Origin: Halichondria panicea
Lineage: Eukaryota; Porifera; Demospongiae; Suberitida; Halichondriidae
DNA: 64,000 nucleotides
Direction: 5' to 3'
NCBI RefSeq assembly: GCF_963675165.1
Contig: NC_087390.1
Location: 2,092,001-2,156,000 of the forward strand
Below the pieces are notes generated by a model. The model made no database searches, was not told the origin of the DNA, and saw only the letters and a list, made by a program, of their open reading frames with translations. A program made the translations under genes and the position numbers. Shown here piece by piece: positions 33,161 to 44,477 of the stretch (position 1 is its first letter; every line of letters begins with the position of its first letter).

Positions 33161-35185
33161 CTCTTTGGGCACTGAGTAGCTTCAATATAGCTTCATAGCC
33201 TGAGCTCTCAATAACGTTTGGACGTCTTGTATGCTCTAGCTATATACTGACATCACCGTGGAGAAGAGGCGAGGGCTGTCCGGGACCTGTGCATGGGGAG
33301 AGGGATTAGTAGATAAAGAACAAGACGCTCATAGAGCATTCACCCCGTGCGTTGAGCTTCATCGCTGTACCATATAATGACCTTAGAATGATTATGAATC
33401 TATAAAGCAACGATTATAAAACAGTTGTTTTGTCGCCTTTGAAGATCACCTACTATCAGTAGCCTATATATTATTTTTCAATTACTGTCTCATGAAGTTA
33501 AAGCAGTTCATGAAGTGTTACGTACGCTGCAAATAGCTCTTTTTGTGTCCACTAGCATAACGAAACTTTTCCTAAATAGAGATATGGGACATTATCAGAT
33601 AAAATTAACCCAACAAAAGATGACAACACTACACAACTATTGTAAACACCAGGAGCATATGAGGAGATGAAGCATGCGGCTGATAACGCGGCTGATCTAA
33701 TAATAGTGAATATCATTATAAGTACACTGAGAATAATTTTAGCTAGAACTTAGCGGTTTGACATACATGGCAATGTTGTACAAGAATCCGCGTAATAAGA
33801 CGCTTCATCTCATGTGCTCCTGTAAGCACCCAGACAGACAACTTTCACTAAACTTTCACTACACACATAACCAGACCAGTTTCAGTACCAACACACCACA
33901 TACTCACCTTAGTGTATACAGCTGCTCTCTTGGCAGTTTCATACTCTCGATATGGTTTGCACATTTCGTACGCTCTGTACACTGACATCACCGTGGAGAA
34001 GAGGCGAGGGCTGTCCGGGACCTTGTGTACAGGGAGGGAGGGGATTGGTAGATGAAAAGAAAGTTTTGAAATTACTGAATTGAGGAACTACTTACAAGAT
34101 TAGTGAAGATAAATTCAAACTGAGTTTTGTCAATTTTAGTCATCAAATACAGCGCTTCAGTTGTCCCTCTTTGTTTCTATGGAAACAGTGTCAAATATAG
34201 AGTCTATTCACGAGTACATTCAGTAACTGTGCACTCACAGAATTCACTCTCTTTGTAGTCACTGAGGTCACTGTGTGGTAACCAATGGCTACAAGAGGGT
34301 ATAAGCAAATGTACAGAATTATAGGCTAGTTTGTGAAAGCATAGATGATACAGTACTGACGTGGATGTGAAATGGCCTAGTATCCGGAGGGGTCCACGGG
34401 AATTGTCTGAAGCTATCATTGTAACGAGCAGATTATGTTAGAAACCCTGTAACTGTCATGTTTATATAGCAACCAGAGCGTAATAAACAGTGTTCCGTGT
34501 CTGAAAACTGGTGAAAATGACCGGCACACATTGATACTTGCAGTGGGCTTGTAGGTAAGACTAGTTCTCTAAGCTCATGGGAGAATATCATATTTTAGCA
34601 TAAATTTTCCAGTAAAAATACTTTGTGTGAGATTTTTGGCTTGGACAGTAAATATTCAGGTTACCATTCAGTAGTAATACTTGAAGTACACTGTAAGTAC
34701 TGTATCATCTATGGTGAAAGCAATGAATGAATGTACATGTACACCAGAGCTTCTTGCTAACTCACAAAGGTTGACTCTCTGATAGTCAGCTGACGTCCAA
34801 ATCACTCGCAGATTGGTCACAAACAGTTTACCTGTGTGGGGGATACATGGTGTTACCTTTATCACCATGGTAACATAACAACAACATACCTCTGTGTCCA
34901 TTGTTCCCTTTAGTGTCTTCCACTTGAGACAAGTAGTCGATCACGGACTCTCCCGCCCTCATCTGGAGCAGGCTGGGTGTGTGCAGGTGTGTAATGGGTA
35001 CCATAAAAAATGAGCACATAATTCTAAACACATAAAACTAACCGAATTAACTTGCTGTACAACCCATGCTTTCAGTGTGTATTGTCAGTTTTGTTCCAGC
35101 ATAATTACACACTATCTAGCTTCACTTACTGTACTGGGGCATCGAACTTGATCTCCCTGTCCTGCCATACGGTGCTAGAGGCCAT
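33160..35185 (-). pseudogene. BBS5: BBS5 exons 1-6, broken copy (unit B)
   Basis: Exons 1 (start codon at 35185), 2 (about 34893-34980), 3, 4 and 5 are close to the intact gene, but exon 6 (about 33907-34022) has lost its middle (the [15 protein letters not shown] part). A second, more diverged exon 6 lies at about 33160-33290. Exons 7-11 are missing. The X-box at 34861-34874 is kept. The copy cannot encode a full BBS5. Confidence 0.85.
34861..34874. promoter_or_regulatory. RFX-type X-box, unit B
   Basis: ATCACCATGGTAAC, identical to the unit A and unit C copies, in intron 2 of the BBS5 fragment and about 310 bp from its start codon. Confidence 0.45.
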
Positions 35186-35324
35186 TTTCACAGCAGCAGA
35201 TCAGGGTGGAGATACCCCCCCTATCCTGCAGGAGGGTGGAGATACGCCCCCATCCTGCACGACCCCTATCGACCTCTGCTCCATGAAGACACCCTCGACC
35301 TCCAGCTAGCTAGCTCTTCTCGGT

Positions 35325-36221
35325 CTAACAGACTGGACCCTCTCCAGTGGTGTTTGTGTCACCAGAGAGCTGTAGTGAGGGGGTGGAGTACTACAGTCCC
35401 TCTAGACTGACCTGTCTCTCATGTGGGGCTAACCGGACCACTGCAGGGTAACTTTTATTAAAATTGAGATGAGCTCGGGAATATATAGAGTGTATGTGTG
35501 ATTGTTTGTACTGTACAATGGTGTGTTGGTTTCTATGGTAACTAATGAATATTGATTAGGATTATGGGTTTTGCAGGATTGACGTGCACATGCTCTTCTG
35601 GTTTTATTCAGCCAATCGGATCACAGGATTGCACGGAATGCGCCAGCCCAACAGTAAGCACCACACACCCCCTACCCCTAGCAACCGTCCACTGTCTCAT
35701 GCACTGTAGGTATCGTCTCGTGATGGTCTGTTCTGTCTGTCGTGTGTGGACGGCTACAACTCAGCCACTGGACAATGCAACACATGCCCTGGGGGGAGAT
35801 CACACATCTTGGGTGAGTGACAACTTACTTAGTAATACCAGCCACGCTCAAGTTTGTAGTGATTTACAACCTTGAAATTTATTTTACACTGTACATAATT
35901 GAAACGTTGCCCAGCATGGCCCCTGGAATTGTGTGGTTCTCCTCAGTAAGATTACTCCACTGAAACGCAACTTCCTTTTGTAGACTCAGGCAACGGATAT
36001 ATACTTTATGTATTTACTGTACACTGAATGTACCAAAGCTTTGTGCCCTATAATGGCATACAGTACTTATTTACCCTTGTAACCCCTCCCCTAGTTGACA
36101 CGCCCCCTGACCCCGCTGGTTCCCCGGCAGTCGTGAGTGTGTGGAGTGTCCTGTAGGGACCTGGGCGACTGTGGGGGGTCTCCAGTGTAACCCCTGTGGA
36201 GTGGGAGACTGCTCTCAGTGT
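35325..36221 (+). pseudogene. TMEM67: TMEM67 exons 1-4, broken copy (unit B)
   Basis: Exon 1 lacks its start codon and signal peptide: sequence jumps from the promoter (CTCTTCTCGGTC) to TAACAGACTGGACCCTCTCC, and its end has lost the AAGAT before the donor. Exons 2 (ending near 35652), 3 (about 35709-35814) and 4 (36095-36221) follow. Exon 4 has small indels and an altered donor. There are no later exons. It is not translatable as meckelin. Confidence 0.85.
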
Positions 36222-36229
36222 GTGTGTTG

Positions 36230-38160
36230 TTAGCCTCGTTCCCGGTCAGACTTTTTGCTATGGAACAATTGGTCTGGGAATGAGGCTATAGAGTGTTGTA
36301 CAATGTTTGCATGGCATGTAAGGACACCCATATATCGTATTACTGCTGTTTTGTGAGCATCAAACATAAATTATGCAAACTCTGCGAGTGCTAATGGCTT
36401 TACAAAAAAAAAAATAGCAAAAACCTTTATTGACCTGTATGACAACACCATGATATCCTAATTGCCAGATCACAAAAGGTTTTCTGCTCATTTGGCTCAC
36501 GATACATGTGCTGTATTACTACAATGTTAAAACTTTAGCAAGTGTATCAAGTTTAGAATGTGAGGTTAAAAATGACACTGTACAAGCCTGATTGCGTTTC
36601 TAAGTATTACGAATTTGCATGGAAAATTGCATGCGTGTGCTCACTCTTTGCGGTTCTTTGTGTTTTTTCGATTGCGAATTATGCGAAGCAATTCGCAATC
36701 GTTGCATTTGAAAAAATATACAGTATACTATGCAGTGTAAATGAAAGTTCGATTGAATGTATTGTTATGCCTCGGTGCGCATGCGCAAGCGAGGTATACG
36801 GTAGTGTGTGCATGTGTGTGTGTGTGTGTGTGCGTGTGTGTAGAGTGCTACAGCTGCTCAAGGATCAATCAGATCAGTACTTAGTAGTTAGCTCTGCACT
36901 AGAACACTAGCTATTGGTAGCTGCAAGAGTGATAAGAGAGCTGCAAGGCTCTGCTGATGCAGTCATTCGATTTGAACTTTTGGCATCGATCGCTTTTAAC
37001 ATCAATCATGGTTGATCATTCATTACCCAGTCTTTGAGTTTGCATGCAGCAAAATTAATTAAGATGCAAAAATGTTCATCATGTGTGTATAGTAGTAGCT
37101 TTATGTTATGTAGCTTTGGCATATCCACCGAGGCATCAGCACCTGCATTTTACTAACTGCTGCCCGGAGCATCTTACTATGCATAGTATTGCGGACTTAC
37201 TATCGTCTAACCAAAATTCTAAGTGCTCTGTACATGTGTGACTGATAACGCAATTGATCTAATAATAGTGAATACCGTGTAGCGGGTAATTTTTGTAGAT
37301 GCAAATTTTTGTATGAACTACCCATTTAATGTAAGCACCGCAGGTGCTGATGCCTCGGTGGAGATGCCAAAGCTACATATAACATAAAGCTACTAATAGC
37401 TTAATTTTTTTATACACGTACACATGATGAACAGTCAACTCAAAGAGTGGGTAATGATCGACCATTATTGTTGTTAAAACCGATTGATGCCAAAGTTCGT
37501 CTAAAATTAATGGCTGCTAGTAGCAGCAGAGCCTTGCAGCTCTTCTCACTCTTGCAGTTACCAATATATATAGCTAGCGTTCTAGTGCAAATAAGTAGAG
37601 TAGCAACACTCGGTAAACAAGTTTGGCTACGTGCTCTTCTGAAAAGGCTGCAATGGTATTCCAAGTAAGCAAAACTAGGCATAACTTGAGAACGAAACAT
37701 TATTTTGCAAATCCACGAACTAAAATCCAAGAAAACATGACTAGAAGCCTATAGAAACTCTTACTTGCACTTGATTCATCCTTGAGCAGCTGTAGCAGTC
37801 TACACACACAGACACAGACACACAAACACACTACCGTATACCTCGCTCCTCGCTTGCGCATGCGCACCGAGGCATAAATATTTCATATTTCAAATATTCG
37901 TACAGCTCAGGATAGTGACGTTGAATCTATTGTGATAGTCATTTTCGTATGATACGAAATAGACGAACATTTCCACCATACGAAAAGAACCCACTATTCT
38001 AATGACTAATTTTTTCATCGAGGATAATGAATCAGCATGCTACAGTTTTGTAAGTGTAGTCTAATTTTATCTGGAAAACCACACCCAACACACGTCATCT
38101 CCGGTCCGTATAATAAACGTATATGCATTAAAAACCTACGGTAGTTTGGTCTACTGTATT
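36230..38160. other. Intergenic with inverted-repeat elements
   Basis: No exon is supported. It contains the TMEM67 intron-4 foldback (36230-36290), an approximately 1.1-kb element bounded by inverted GCCTCGGTGCGCATGCGCAA ends (36768-37877), and a degraded TACCGTATAGCGGG element. The right part repeats 29612-29990 of the previous unit. Confidence 0.5.
36768..37877. mobile_element. 1.1-kb element with GC-rich inverted ends
   Basis: The left end TATGCCTCGGTGCGCATGCG pairs with the right end CGCATGCGCACCGAGGCATA; both are next to TACGGTA/TACCGTA and CA/TG runs. The interior has no transposase-like frame. The flank on both sides matches unit A, which lacks this insert, so it inserted after the duplication. 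Confidence 0.7.
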
Positions 38161-38174
38161 CCCCACCCCCACAG

Positions 38175-38501
38175 ATCTCGGAGACTCGGGACAAAGTGGG
38201 TGTGGTGTCAGCAGTAGCCCCCCTTTATCCCGCCACCTGGTTGCTACACACTCAAGAACTTTCATGAGAGAGCTGCTAAGTTTTGCAGGCACCGTGGCTT
38301 TTATGGGGCCGACAGTCAAGAGAACCTGACCAATCAGATCTCAGATCTACAGTCACTGCTCACCAAGGTAACCCATGACAAATCAGCTGTATTGTTGTAA
38401 TGATTGCGTGTTTCTTGCTGCAGGTTCAGGGCACATTCCAAAGCAACCTGTCTACAATCCAGTCAGAGTTCAGCGGATTAGAATCAAAACTGAAGATCTA
38501 G
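38175..38501 (+). pseudogene. DCTN2: DCTN2-like last two exons, broken (unit B/C boundary)
   Basis: Closely similar to 30004-30325. It opens ATCTCGGAGACTCGGGACAA and its final exon ends ESKLKI then TAG. A deletion after GTAGCCCCCC removes the VARLPTLKD codons in frame and brings a TGA into frame. It is tail-to-tail with GTPase gene 5. Confidence 0.7.
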
Positions 38502-38687
38502 CTAGAATTGATTTCAGAAATAATTATATCTGTATGACTCTGTCACACTCATTTGATCTCTCGATCTCATAACTAAAAAACTGTACACAACAGGAATAAA
38601 ATAAGATGCGTCATGCAATGTATAACGCATCAGTTACTCACTATATTATATATACTGCTGTTATCTAATATACTTCAATTCAGAGTA

Positions 38688-40310
38688 TTAGTTCATGCTT
38701 TCAGACTTGGCAGCACGAATCACTTTAAGCCTCTTCACCAGCTCATCCCTTGTCTTGCGGAGATCATCTGTATCAGTGCCAACAGTGCCTTCAAGATGGC
38801 TCTCGATCACAGCTAGTTGGTTTTCAATCAGCTTGGTATAGTTGCGAGCCGCACCCAATGACTCAAATTCTGCGATATCCTTAGAAAGCTTTACCGACAA
38901 TTGCTTCCTTGTTGCTATAGATTTCTGCAATTCCTGTTCAAGATTGTTGTACAGCATTTTAGCTCGCTCCTCGTCGCTTTCTGCTTTTTTAAATTTGTCT
39001 TTCATATCGTCAGCAATAAGATCCTGTACAACATCTTCTTGTCTAAAGAGAGACTCTTCATGATAGTGATAGGTGTAGCTGTGGCCACACACTCGGCACA
39101 TCCCATCTCCTTCAATGCACCAACAGCTCTTGAATCCTTCTTTATCTAGTGTCTTCGGAAGGGAACACGACTCATGGCAATTGCTATGGCAACCTTTTGT
39201 CCCACAAAGGGTGTTGTGGTCATTCGTTTCTTCTACAACCCATTTTTTGAATCGCTGGACAGTTTTGAAGTTTTTATTGAGAGTCTTTGATTTCACCGCA
39301 GCGTCAACTTCGGCCTTCACATCTTTGAGAGACTTCTCCAGCGTCATTTGATTGTCATAGGCTGTTAGCGAGGCTAAAACACTCTTCTCGATAGCTTTCT
39401 TCTTTTCGTAGAGCTCAACGAAGCGATGGGTGTGAACTTCAGGGAAATCTTTGATGGTCTTACACATGTCAGTAAGGACTTCGGAGGTGTCTTCAAAAGC
39501 TTTTTGCAAACTCTTAGCCACTCTATCAATGCCTAGTTGACCCACTTTCGCTTTCGCTTTCTCAAACCGACAGTACGGATTTTCAACAAAGAAGATGTTC
39601 TTAACTTCTTTTCCAAAATACTCCATCAGCAAGCTTGCGTCAAAAGTGAGGTCCAGAGGGTCGGCTGTGTTACTGAACACAACAATCACGTTTTCAAGGA
39701 TGCCTTTCGGCAGGATGGCAGTTATCTCGGAGAGAACATACTTCAATGAAGCACTTGCTCGAGCTTGACGACCATTGATGATCAGGCAAACACAGTTGAT
39801 GTACTCTTCTTTCTTGAGGGCGCTGATGATTCGTTGTGCATTCGTTTTATCCTGCTTGAAGCCACGAGAGTCACCAAATCCAGGAGTATCAATCACCCCA
39901 ACCTTCAGGTCACCTATTTCCACATTGTAGAGTGTAGCATCATCCGTCTTGCTCTCCATAGAGAGTGCTTGTGCATTCTCAAGTTTGATGTCATTGAATT
40001 GTTTGAATTGCTCAAGAGCCTCAGTTCCGAACCCACAGCCAAGAGCCTGTACAGTGCCGCAATTGTAGAGAAGGTTGAGGAATGAAGTTTTGCCAGATCC
40101 AGTTTCACCAATGAGCAGCATCTTGAAGGGATGGTGAGGATCTTTTCCCTTGAACGCCTGGAGAAAGTTGGAAGCAATATTTTTCACTCCAGTTGCTGCA
40201 GCTTCAATGCCTGCTCCGATGCCATCTTTGATACGATCTCCTAAGCGACGTTCTGGCTTATCTTTCAATGTACCAGAATGTATCTTCGACTTTGTCTGTC
40301 TTGCTGCCAT
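38688..40310 (-). CDS. AIG1/septin-like P-loop GTPase, single exon (gene 5)
   Basis: A 540-aa uninterrupted frame, near-identical in layout to gene 4: basic helical N-terminus, GETGSGKTSF P-loop, DTPGFGDSRG, SNTAD, Cys/His cluster (CHSNCHESC and CRVCGHSYTYHYH) and C-terminal coiled coil. Differences from gene 4 cluster in the N-terminal 40 residues (a GAGIEAAATG insertion) and between the Cys pairs of the zinc-like cluster. The 5' flank shares the AACCAGGGAAAA motif. The open frame and the substitutions in variable surface-like segments suggest both paralogues are maintained. Its function is not known. Confidence 0.92.
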   Translation of the reverse strand: MAARQTKSKIHSGTLKDKPERRLGDRIKDGIGAGIEAAATGVKNIASNFLQAFKGKDPHHPFKMLLIGETGSGKTSFLNLLYNCGTVQALGCGFGTEALEQFKQFNDIKLENAQALSMESKTDDATLYNVEIGDLKVGVIDTPGFGDSRGFKQDKTNAQRIISALKKEEYINCVCLIINGRQARASASLKYVLSEITAILPKGILENVIVVFSNTADPLDLTFDASLLMEYFGKEVKNIFFVENPYCRFEKAKAKVGQLGIDRVAKSLQKAFEDTSEVLTDMCKTIKDFPEVHTHRFVELYEKKKAIEKSVLASLTAYDNQMTLEKSLKDVKAEVDAAVKSKTLNKNFKTVQRFKKWVVEETNDHNTLCGTKGCHSNCHESCSLPKTLDKEGFKSCWCIEGDGMCRVCGHSYTYHYHEESLFRQEDVVQDLIADDMKDKFKKAESDEERAKMLYNNLEQELQKSIATRKQLSVKLSKDIAEFESLGAARNYTKLIENQLAVIESHLEGTVGTDTDDLRKTRDELVKRLKVIRAAKSESMN

Positions 40311-40431
40311 TGATATACTAAATTATGTTCTGCAAGTTATACATGCAAATTGCTTTTATAAGAGCAAGGTGAACAGGAAATGCAGTTATTCTTCCTGGTG
40401 GGTGATTGCATGCATGTACTATTACACTCCT

Positions 40432-40450
40432 GGGAAAGAACCAGGGAAAA
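40432..40450. promoter_or_regulatory. AACCAGGGAAAA motif upstream of gene 5
   Basis: GGGAAAGAACCAGGGAAAA lies about 120 bp upstream of the start codon. It matches the motif at 32288-32306 upstream of gene 4. It could be a shared regulatory site or just conserved duplicate flank. Confidence 0.35.
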
Positions 40451-41027
40451 GAAAGTTATAGCATGATATGGGTGACTGAGCCTGAGTTACAACATGTAGA
40501 GTAAACCACTGAAGATCAGCCACCATGATAAATCGGCTGCTCGTACGCCAACACAGCACTTGCAAATTGATTTATTTTTGCTACTATATAGAGCTCTTGA
40601 TGTGATGTTCCTATGAGCCAAACGAGACTTGCAACCAACGTTGTGTTCCGGAGTTAGAGTTAACTTTCCAGCGCTGCCAAAAGTACATATATTCAGCCAA
40701 TTGCATGTATTTCTGGCACAACGATCTACTCTAGAGTAAGGAGACACGATCCAGCTAAGATTAACTTCTAGTAGTAGCTAACTATGTCTACTAGCTGCAT
40801 GCAAAATATAAAACTCTGTGGTGCAGCTGTTCCACTACTAGCCACGCTTTTTTCTCACAAATTTACTGATTGAAATTCGGCCACGCCCCATTGCAGGTTA
40901 TAGCATCATTAGCCTCGACTCCAACCGCCCCAACTATTATAAGAGCAATCCTCAACGATTATATGGTAACACAGACAAAATAGACAAAATAGACTACAAA
41001 AAGAACATAAAAACAATATTATTATTA

Positions 41028-41314
41028 TTACTGGCTACACGACATACAAAACCATGTTTTTTGAGTATCATTAAAAACAGCGTTCGGAATGTTTTCGCAA
41101 TCCTGGTGGTACCATTTACTGCAACTGTCACATGACGCCATATCCCCAAACCTCGATGTGACTTCCACATCAGAATATCGGCAACTACAGTATACAGGAA
41201 CCTGCGTTTTTGCGACTATTGTCTTGGGGCAATCCCTTTTTTTTGCAGCTCGTGGGAAGCGTGACAGTTCACGATTGTTGAAGCAACGCTCCAGATGAAC
41301 TCTCATAAGTGTAC
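41028..41314 (-). CDS. PHD-finger terminal exon of the pogo-like element
   Basis: After an acceptor (CTACTACAG-like, edge at 41314) the frame reads LERCFNNRELSRFPRAAKK, then a PHD finger: CSC, GDMASCDSCSKWYHQDC, and WFCMSC with a stop right after. The Cys4-His-Cys3 pattern is complete. PHD fingers read histone tails; in transposon proteins they may guide integration. Upstream it should join the small exons at about 41484-41590 and 41765-41876. Confidence 0.65.
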
Positions 41315-41469
41315 CTACAGATACAATGACATACATAACAAGATGCTCATAGAGCATCATAACAAATCTTACCCCACGAAAATTACCCGCTGTATAATAT
41401 ACAACTATATGATATTATCCTATGGAGTGTAACTGCACAAGTAATACATTATTTACCTTATATGCCTTC

Positions 41470-41880
41470 GAGTCACCAGCACGTGTACTAAAGGGCGTAG
41501 ATTTGACATTCCTTGCAGCACTTTCCCCGCTGCTTTTCACTGGGCTCTCAGGATCAATGACAACAACAGGAGCTTGGTCGTCTGGAGCTGCATTTTACCA
41601 TTAATATACAGTCAGTACAATACATGCATGGTACACAAATACAAACCTGTTTTCTTTCTCCCAGTCTGAACACTCACTCCTATAAATGCACATCAGAATC
41701 ACGTGGTAACAAAACAATGAGACCCACACATATACAAGTACATGCACATGCACATTACTCACCAGCGCGTGTTCTAGAGCGCGTAGATTTTACGTTCCTT
41801 GTAGCACTTTCCCCGCTGCTTTTCACTGGGCTCTTAGGGTCAACGACAACGACAGGAGCTTGGTCATCTGGAGCTGCATT
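41470..41880 (-). CDS. Duplicated linker exon of the pogo-like element
   Basis: Two copies, about 41470-41590 and 41762-41880, each encode DDQAPVVVVDPKSPVKSSGE followed by an RNVKSTRSRTRA-type basic stretch, with acceptor and donor on both. The intervening intron is also repeated (the CACTCACTCCTATAAATGCA block), so this is a tandem exon duplication. The segment is probably a disordered, basic linker. Confidence 0.55.
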
Positions 41881-42049
41881 TTACAGTCAGTACAATACAT
41901 GCATGTACACAATACAAACCTGTCTCAGTCTTTCTCCCAGTCTGAACACTCACTCCTATAAATGCACACCAGAATCACGTGGTAACAAAACAATGAGACC
42001 CACACATATACAAGTACATGCATGCACATTACTCACCATCTGTGGCTTT

Positions 42050-42515
42050 TGCTCTTGCTACAGACAATTTAGCAGGAATTCGCAAAACTAGTTCCGAGTG
42101 TCGCTTTGTGAAGCTTTCATACCAACCATGAGTGACTGTGACCTTGACTCCTTTACGGTCGCACACTCTTTGCACAATTGCAATTACATTACTTCTGGTT
42201 TTAGGAAAGCCAACAGAGGCACATCTAATCAAGAACCTGGTCAGTTCTGCTTCTTCTGCATCAGAGACTTTTGGCACCAGGAAGAGTGCTTCCTCGATAG
42301 TAATCGCCCAGTGTGGACCTAGGAATACCATATTCTTCAGCAGCACGTCGTTGACTCAACGTACCATTTCTAATAGCTGAACAAGCAGTGCTTACGGTTT
42401 TCAAATCCCAATGCTTGTATGACGGTGGGCGATTTTTTGAGTTAACTTCACAAACAGTCGCAGCTTTCTTAGTACGGCTATAAAATATTCTTTCTTTTAG
42501 CGGTACTTCAGCCAT
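42050..42515 (-). pseudogene. psq HTH / CENP-B-like DNA-binding ORF, frameshifted
   Basis: From the ATG at 42515 the frame gives a psq-type helix-turn-helix (GTLSQRRAAEEYGIPRSTLG). The CENP-B-like second half (FLIRCASVGFPKTR ... WYESFTKRHSELVL ... LSVARAKATDG) continues in another frame. The shift falls near 42275, where the first frame ends KSL-stop. The combination is typical of pogo/Tigger/Jerky transposases. The catalytic DDE domain that should follow is missing. Confidence 0.65.
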
Positions 42516-43179
42516 ATGTAACCTACAGAATAAGCAAAGACAAAAATAAATGTTCAGCACCATAATTGTGGGGTTCTAAGTTTGTCTCAAAGTGAAGTGA
42601 AGCTGTTGTTATTACAATACTAAAAGCACACTGTAAACCATTGCCAAACATAGATACAAATATGGCCATGAAGCTAGCTAGCTCATTAATTACCTAGAAG
42701 CGAGCCTAGAAGCACCTAGTACCTGGAAACACGTCTCACACAGTAGCACTTTCGATTTATCCACGTGGCAAGATAGTTTTGAAAGCAATGGGCGTGGCCG
42801 AATTTCAATCAGTAGATTTGTGAGAAAAAAGCGTGGCTAGTAGTGGAACAGCTGCACCACAGAGTTTCATATTTTGCATGCAGCTAGTAGACATAGTTAG
42901 CTACTACTAGAAGTTAATCTTAGCTGGATCGTGTCTCCTTACTCTAGAGAAGATCGTTGTGCCGGAAATACATGCAATTGGCTGAATATATGTACTTTCG
43001 GCAGCGCTGGAAAGTTAACTCTAACTCCGGAACACAACGTTGGTTGCAAGTCTCGTTTGGTTCATAGGAACATCACATCAAGAGCTCTATATAGTAGCAA
43101 AAATAAATCAATTTGCAAGTGCTGTGTTGGCGTACAAGCGGCCGATTTATCATGGTGGCTGATCTTCAGTGGTTTACTC

Positions 43180-43600
43180 TATACAATATAGGAAATGAAA
43201 GCACCACGGGTGCTAGGTTACATTCCATAGCGAGAACGATAGCCTCGAATTCAAGTCGCCCTTCAGTTCAGGATTGATGTAGTACTGTTACTGACAGTAT
43301 ACATGTAGTTGGTTCAATTAATACAACAATTCCTTTGTTACACAAGGCTTGTAGATTCTCCGTAATCTAAATGGCTAAATACGGTGACACACACAAACGT
43401 AAAATAGTGAATATTATTTATTTGGTCCCCAAGTTTTGTAGCATAACTTTCTTCTGATAAGCAGTTATGTATACACATGGTGTCAAGAATGTAATAAAAA
43501 ACTGGATCACGTGATCGTGTCGGACCTCTTTAGGACTGTACAACAATAGGGAAAGGGGGCATGAACAATGCAGAGGATGTGGACAACATTGTGCATTGTA
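43180..43600. other. Intergenic, nothing recognisable
   Basis: No exon, repeat or element can be supported between the transposon and the BBS5 pseudogene. Confidence 0.4.
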
Positions 43601-44073
43601 GTTTCTCAATGGCTAGTCCCAGGCTCAGGGGAGAACACAGGATCACGGTCCACTGACTTGTGGGGGTCAGCATAATACACCTGCAATGGTGGGGGGGAAG
43701 GGGGGTATGATTAAGGGAGACAGATCCAAAAAATGTCACTTACGACAAAAGGTTACAATACTACTTTTGGGGGAACACATTATGGGCAGCTTTGTGACTA
43801 GCAACCTGGCACTTCAGAGTGAAGCCAATTTTAGCAAGAAGGGGGTAATTTCATTCTTTGAGGATTTCTCGGATGAAAATATTCTATGGCTACCAAGATA
43901 GTCCAGAAGGTCTACCAATGATTCTATCGATGATACTACTCTTTCAGTCCTACATAATTATAGTGTATAGCTGGTCTAAACCTTCTGTCCTAATTGAACA
44001 GCTCAGCAGAACTTCAAAGGATAATCACATTCAAATCTACCACAAAATCCAATATCAAATTGACAAGTATATA

Positions 44074-44477
44074 CCGTATTTACTTGATTAAACGCCCATC
44101 TCGTTTAAACGCCCACGGTAAAAGCTGTCTTTGTCAATAAATGCCCCTAGCTCTTAAATAATCCCGCCCATGTATGGGGCGTGGCACTGTGGGTGGAGCT
44201 GAATTAGCACATGGAACCAGCTGAAACAATGGCAGCATAGAATACTATTGGGCAGAGAAGACACAGAGGGAGAAACACCACTCCTTATACGACTTAAGAT
44301 TGAAGCTGAGAGCTGTGGCAGCAGCCAAAAGAGCATAATAACTGCTGATGAGCAAGAGTTTGAAGTAGACAAAACAATAAACGCTCGTTTCGAATAGCGC
44401 CCATCTCGTTTAAACGCCCCCTCTACAGATGTTGCTATGAAATAAACGCCCGGGCGTTTAATCAAGTAAATACGGTA
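44074..44477. mobile_element. MITE with TACCGTATTTACTTGATTAA ends
   Basis: The left end TACCGTATTTACTTGATTAA and the right end TTAATCAAGTAAATACGGTA are perfect inverted copies, extended by CGCCC/GGGCG. Internal GTTTAAACGCCC repeats are present. It lies in the former intron 8 of the BBS5 pseudogene. Confidence 0.85.

Larger units (their letters stand above)
40499..43179. mobile_element. Long-TIR DNA transposon of pogo type with PHD finger
   Basis: About 394 bp at 40499-40893 recur inverted at 42786-43179 with very high identity. The outer ends read GAGTAAACCACTGAAGATCA, and TA flanks both (40497-40498, 43180-43181), as in the Tc1/mariner/pogo group. The 1.9-kb interior carries, on the minus strand, a psq helix-turn-helix and CENP-B-like DNA-binding frame, two near-identical small exons and a PHD-finger exon. 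I see no DDE/DDD catalytic domain. It therefore looks like an internally deleted or non-autonomous member. Confidence 0.8.

Noticed and set aside
40487-40747. 86-aa frame repeated at 42931-43191
   Set aside because: The two frames are the two inverted copies of the transposon's long TIR; the similarity reflects DNA identity, and no protein feature is visible.
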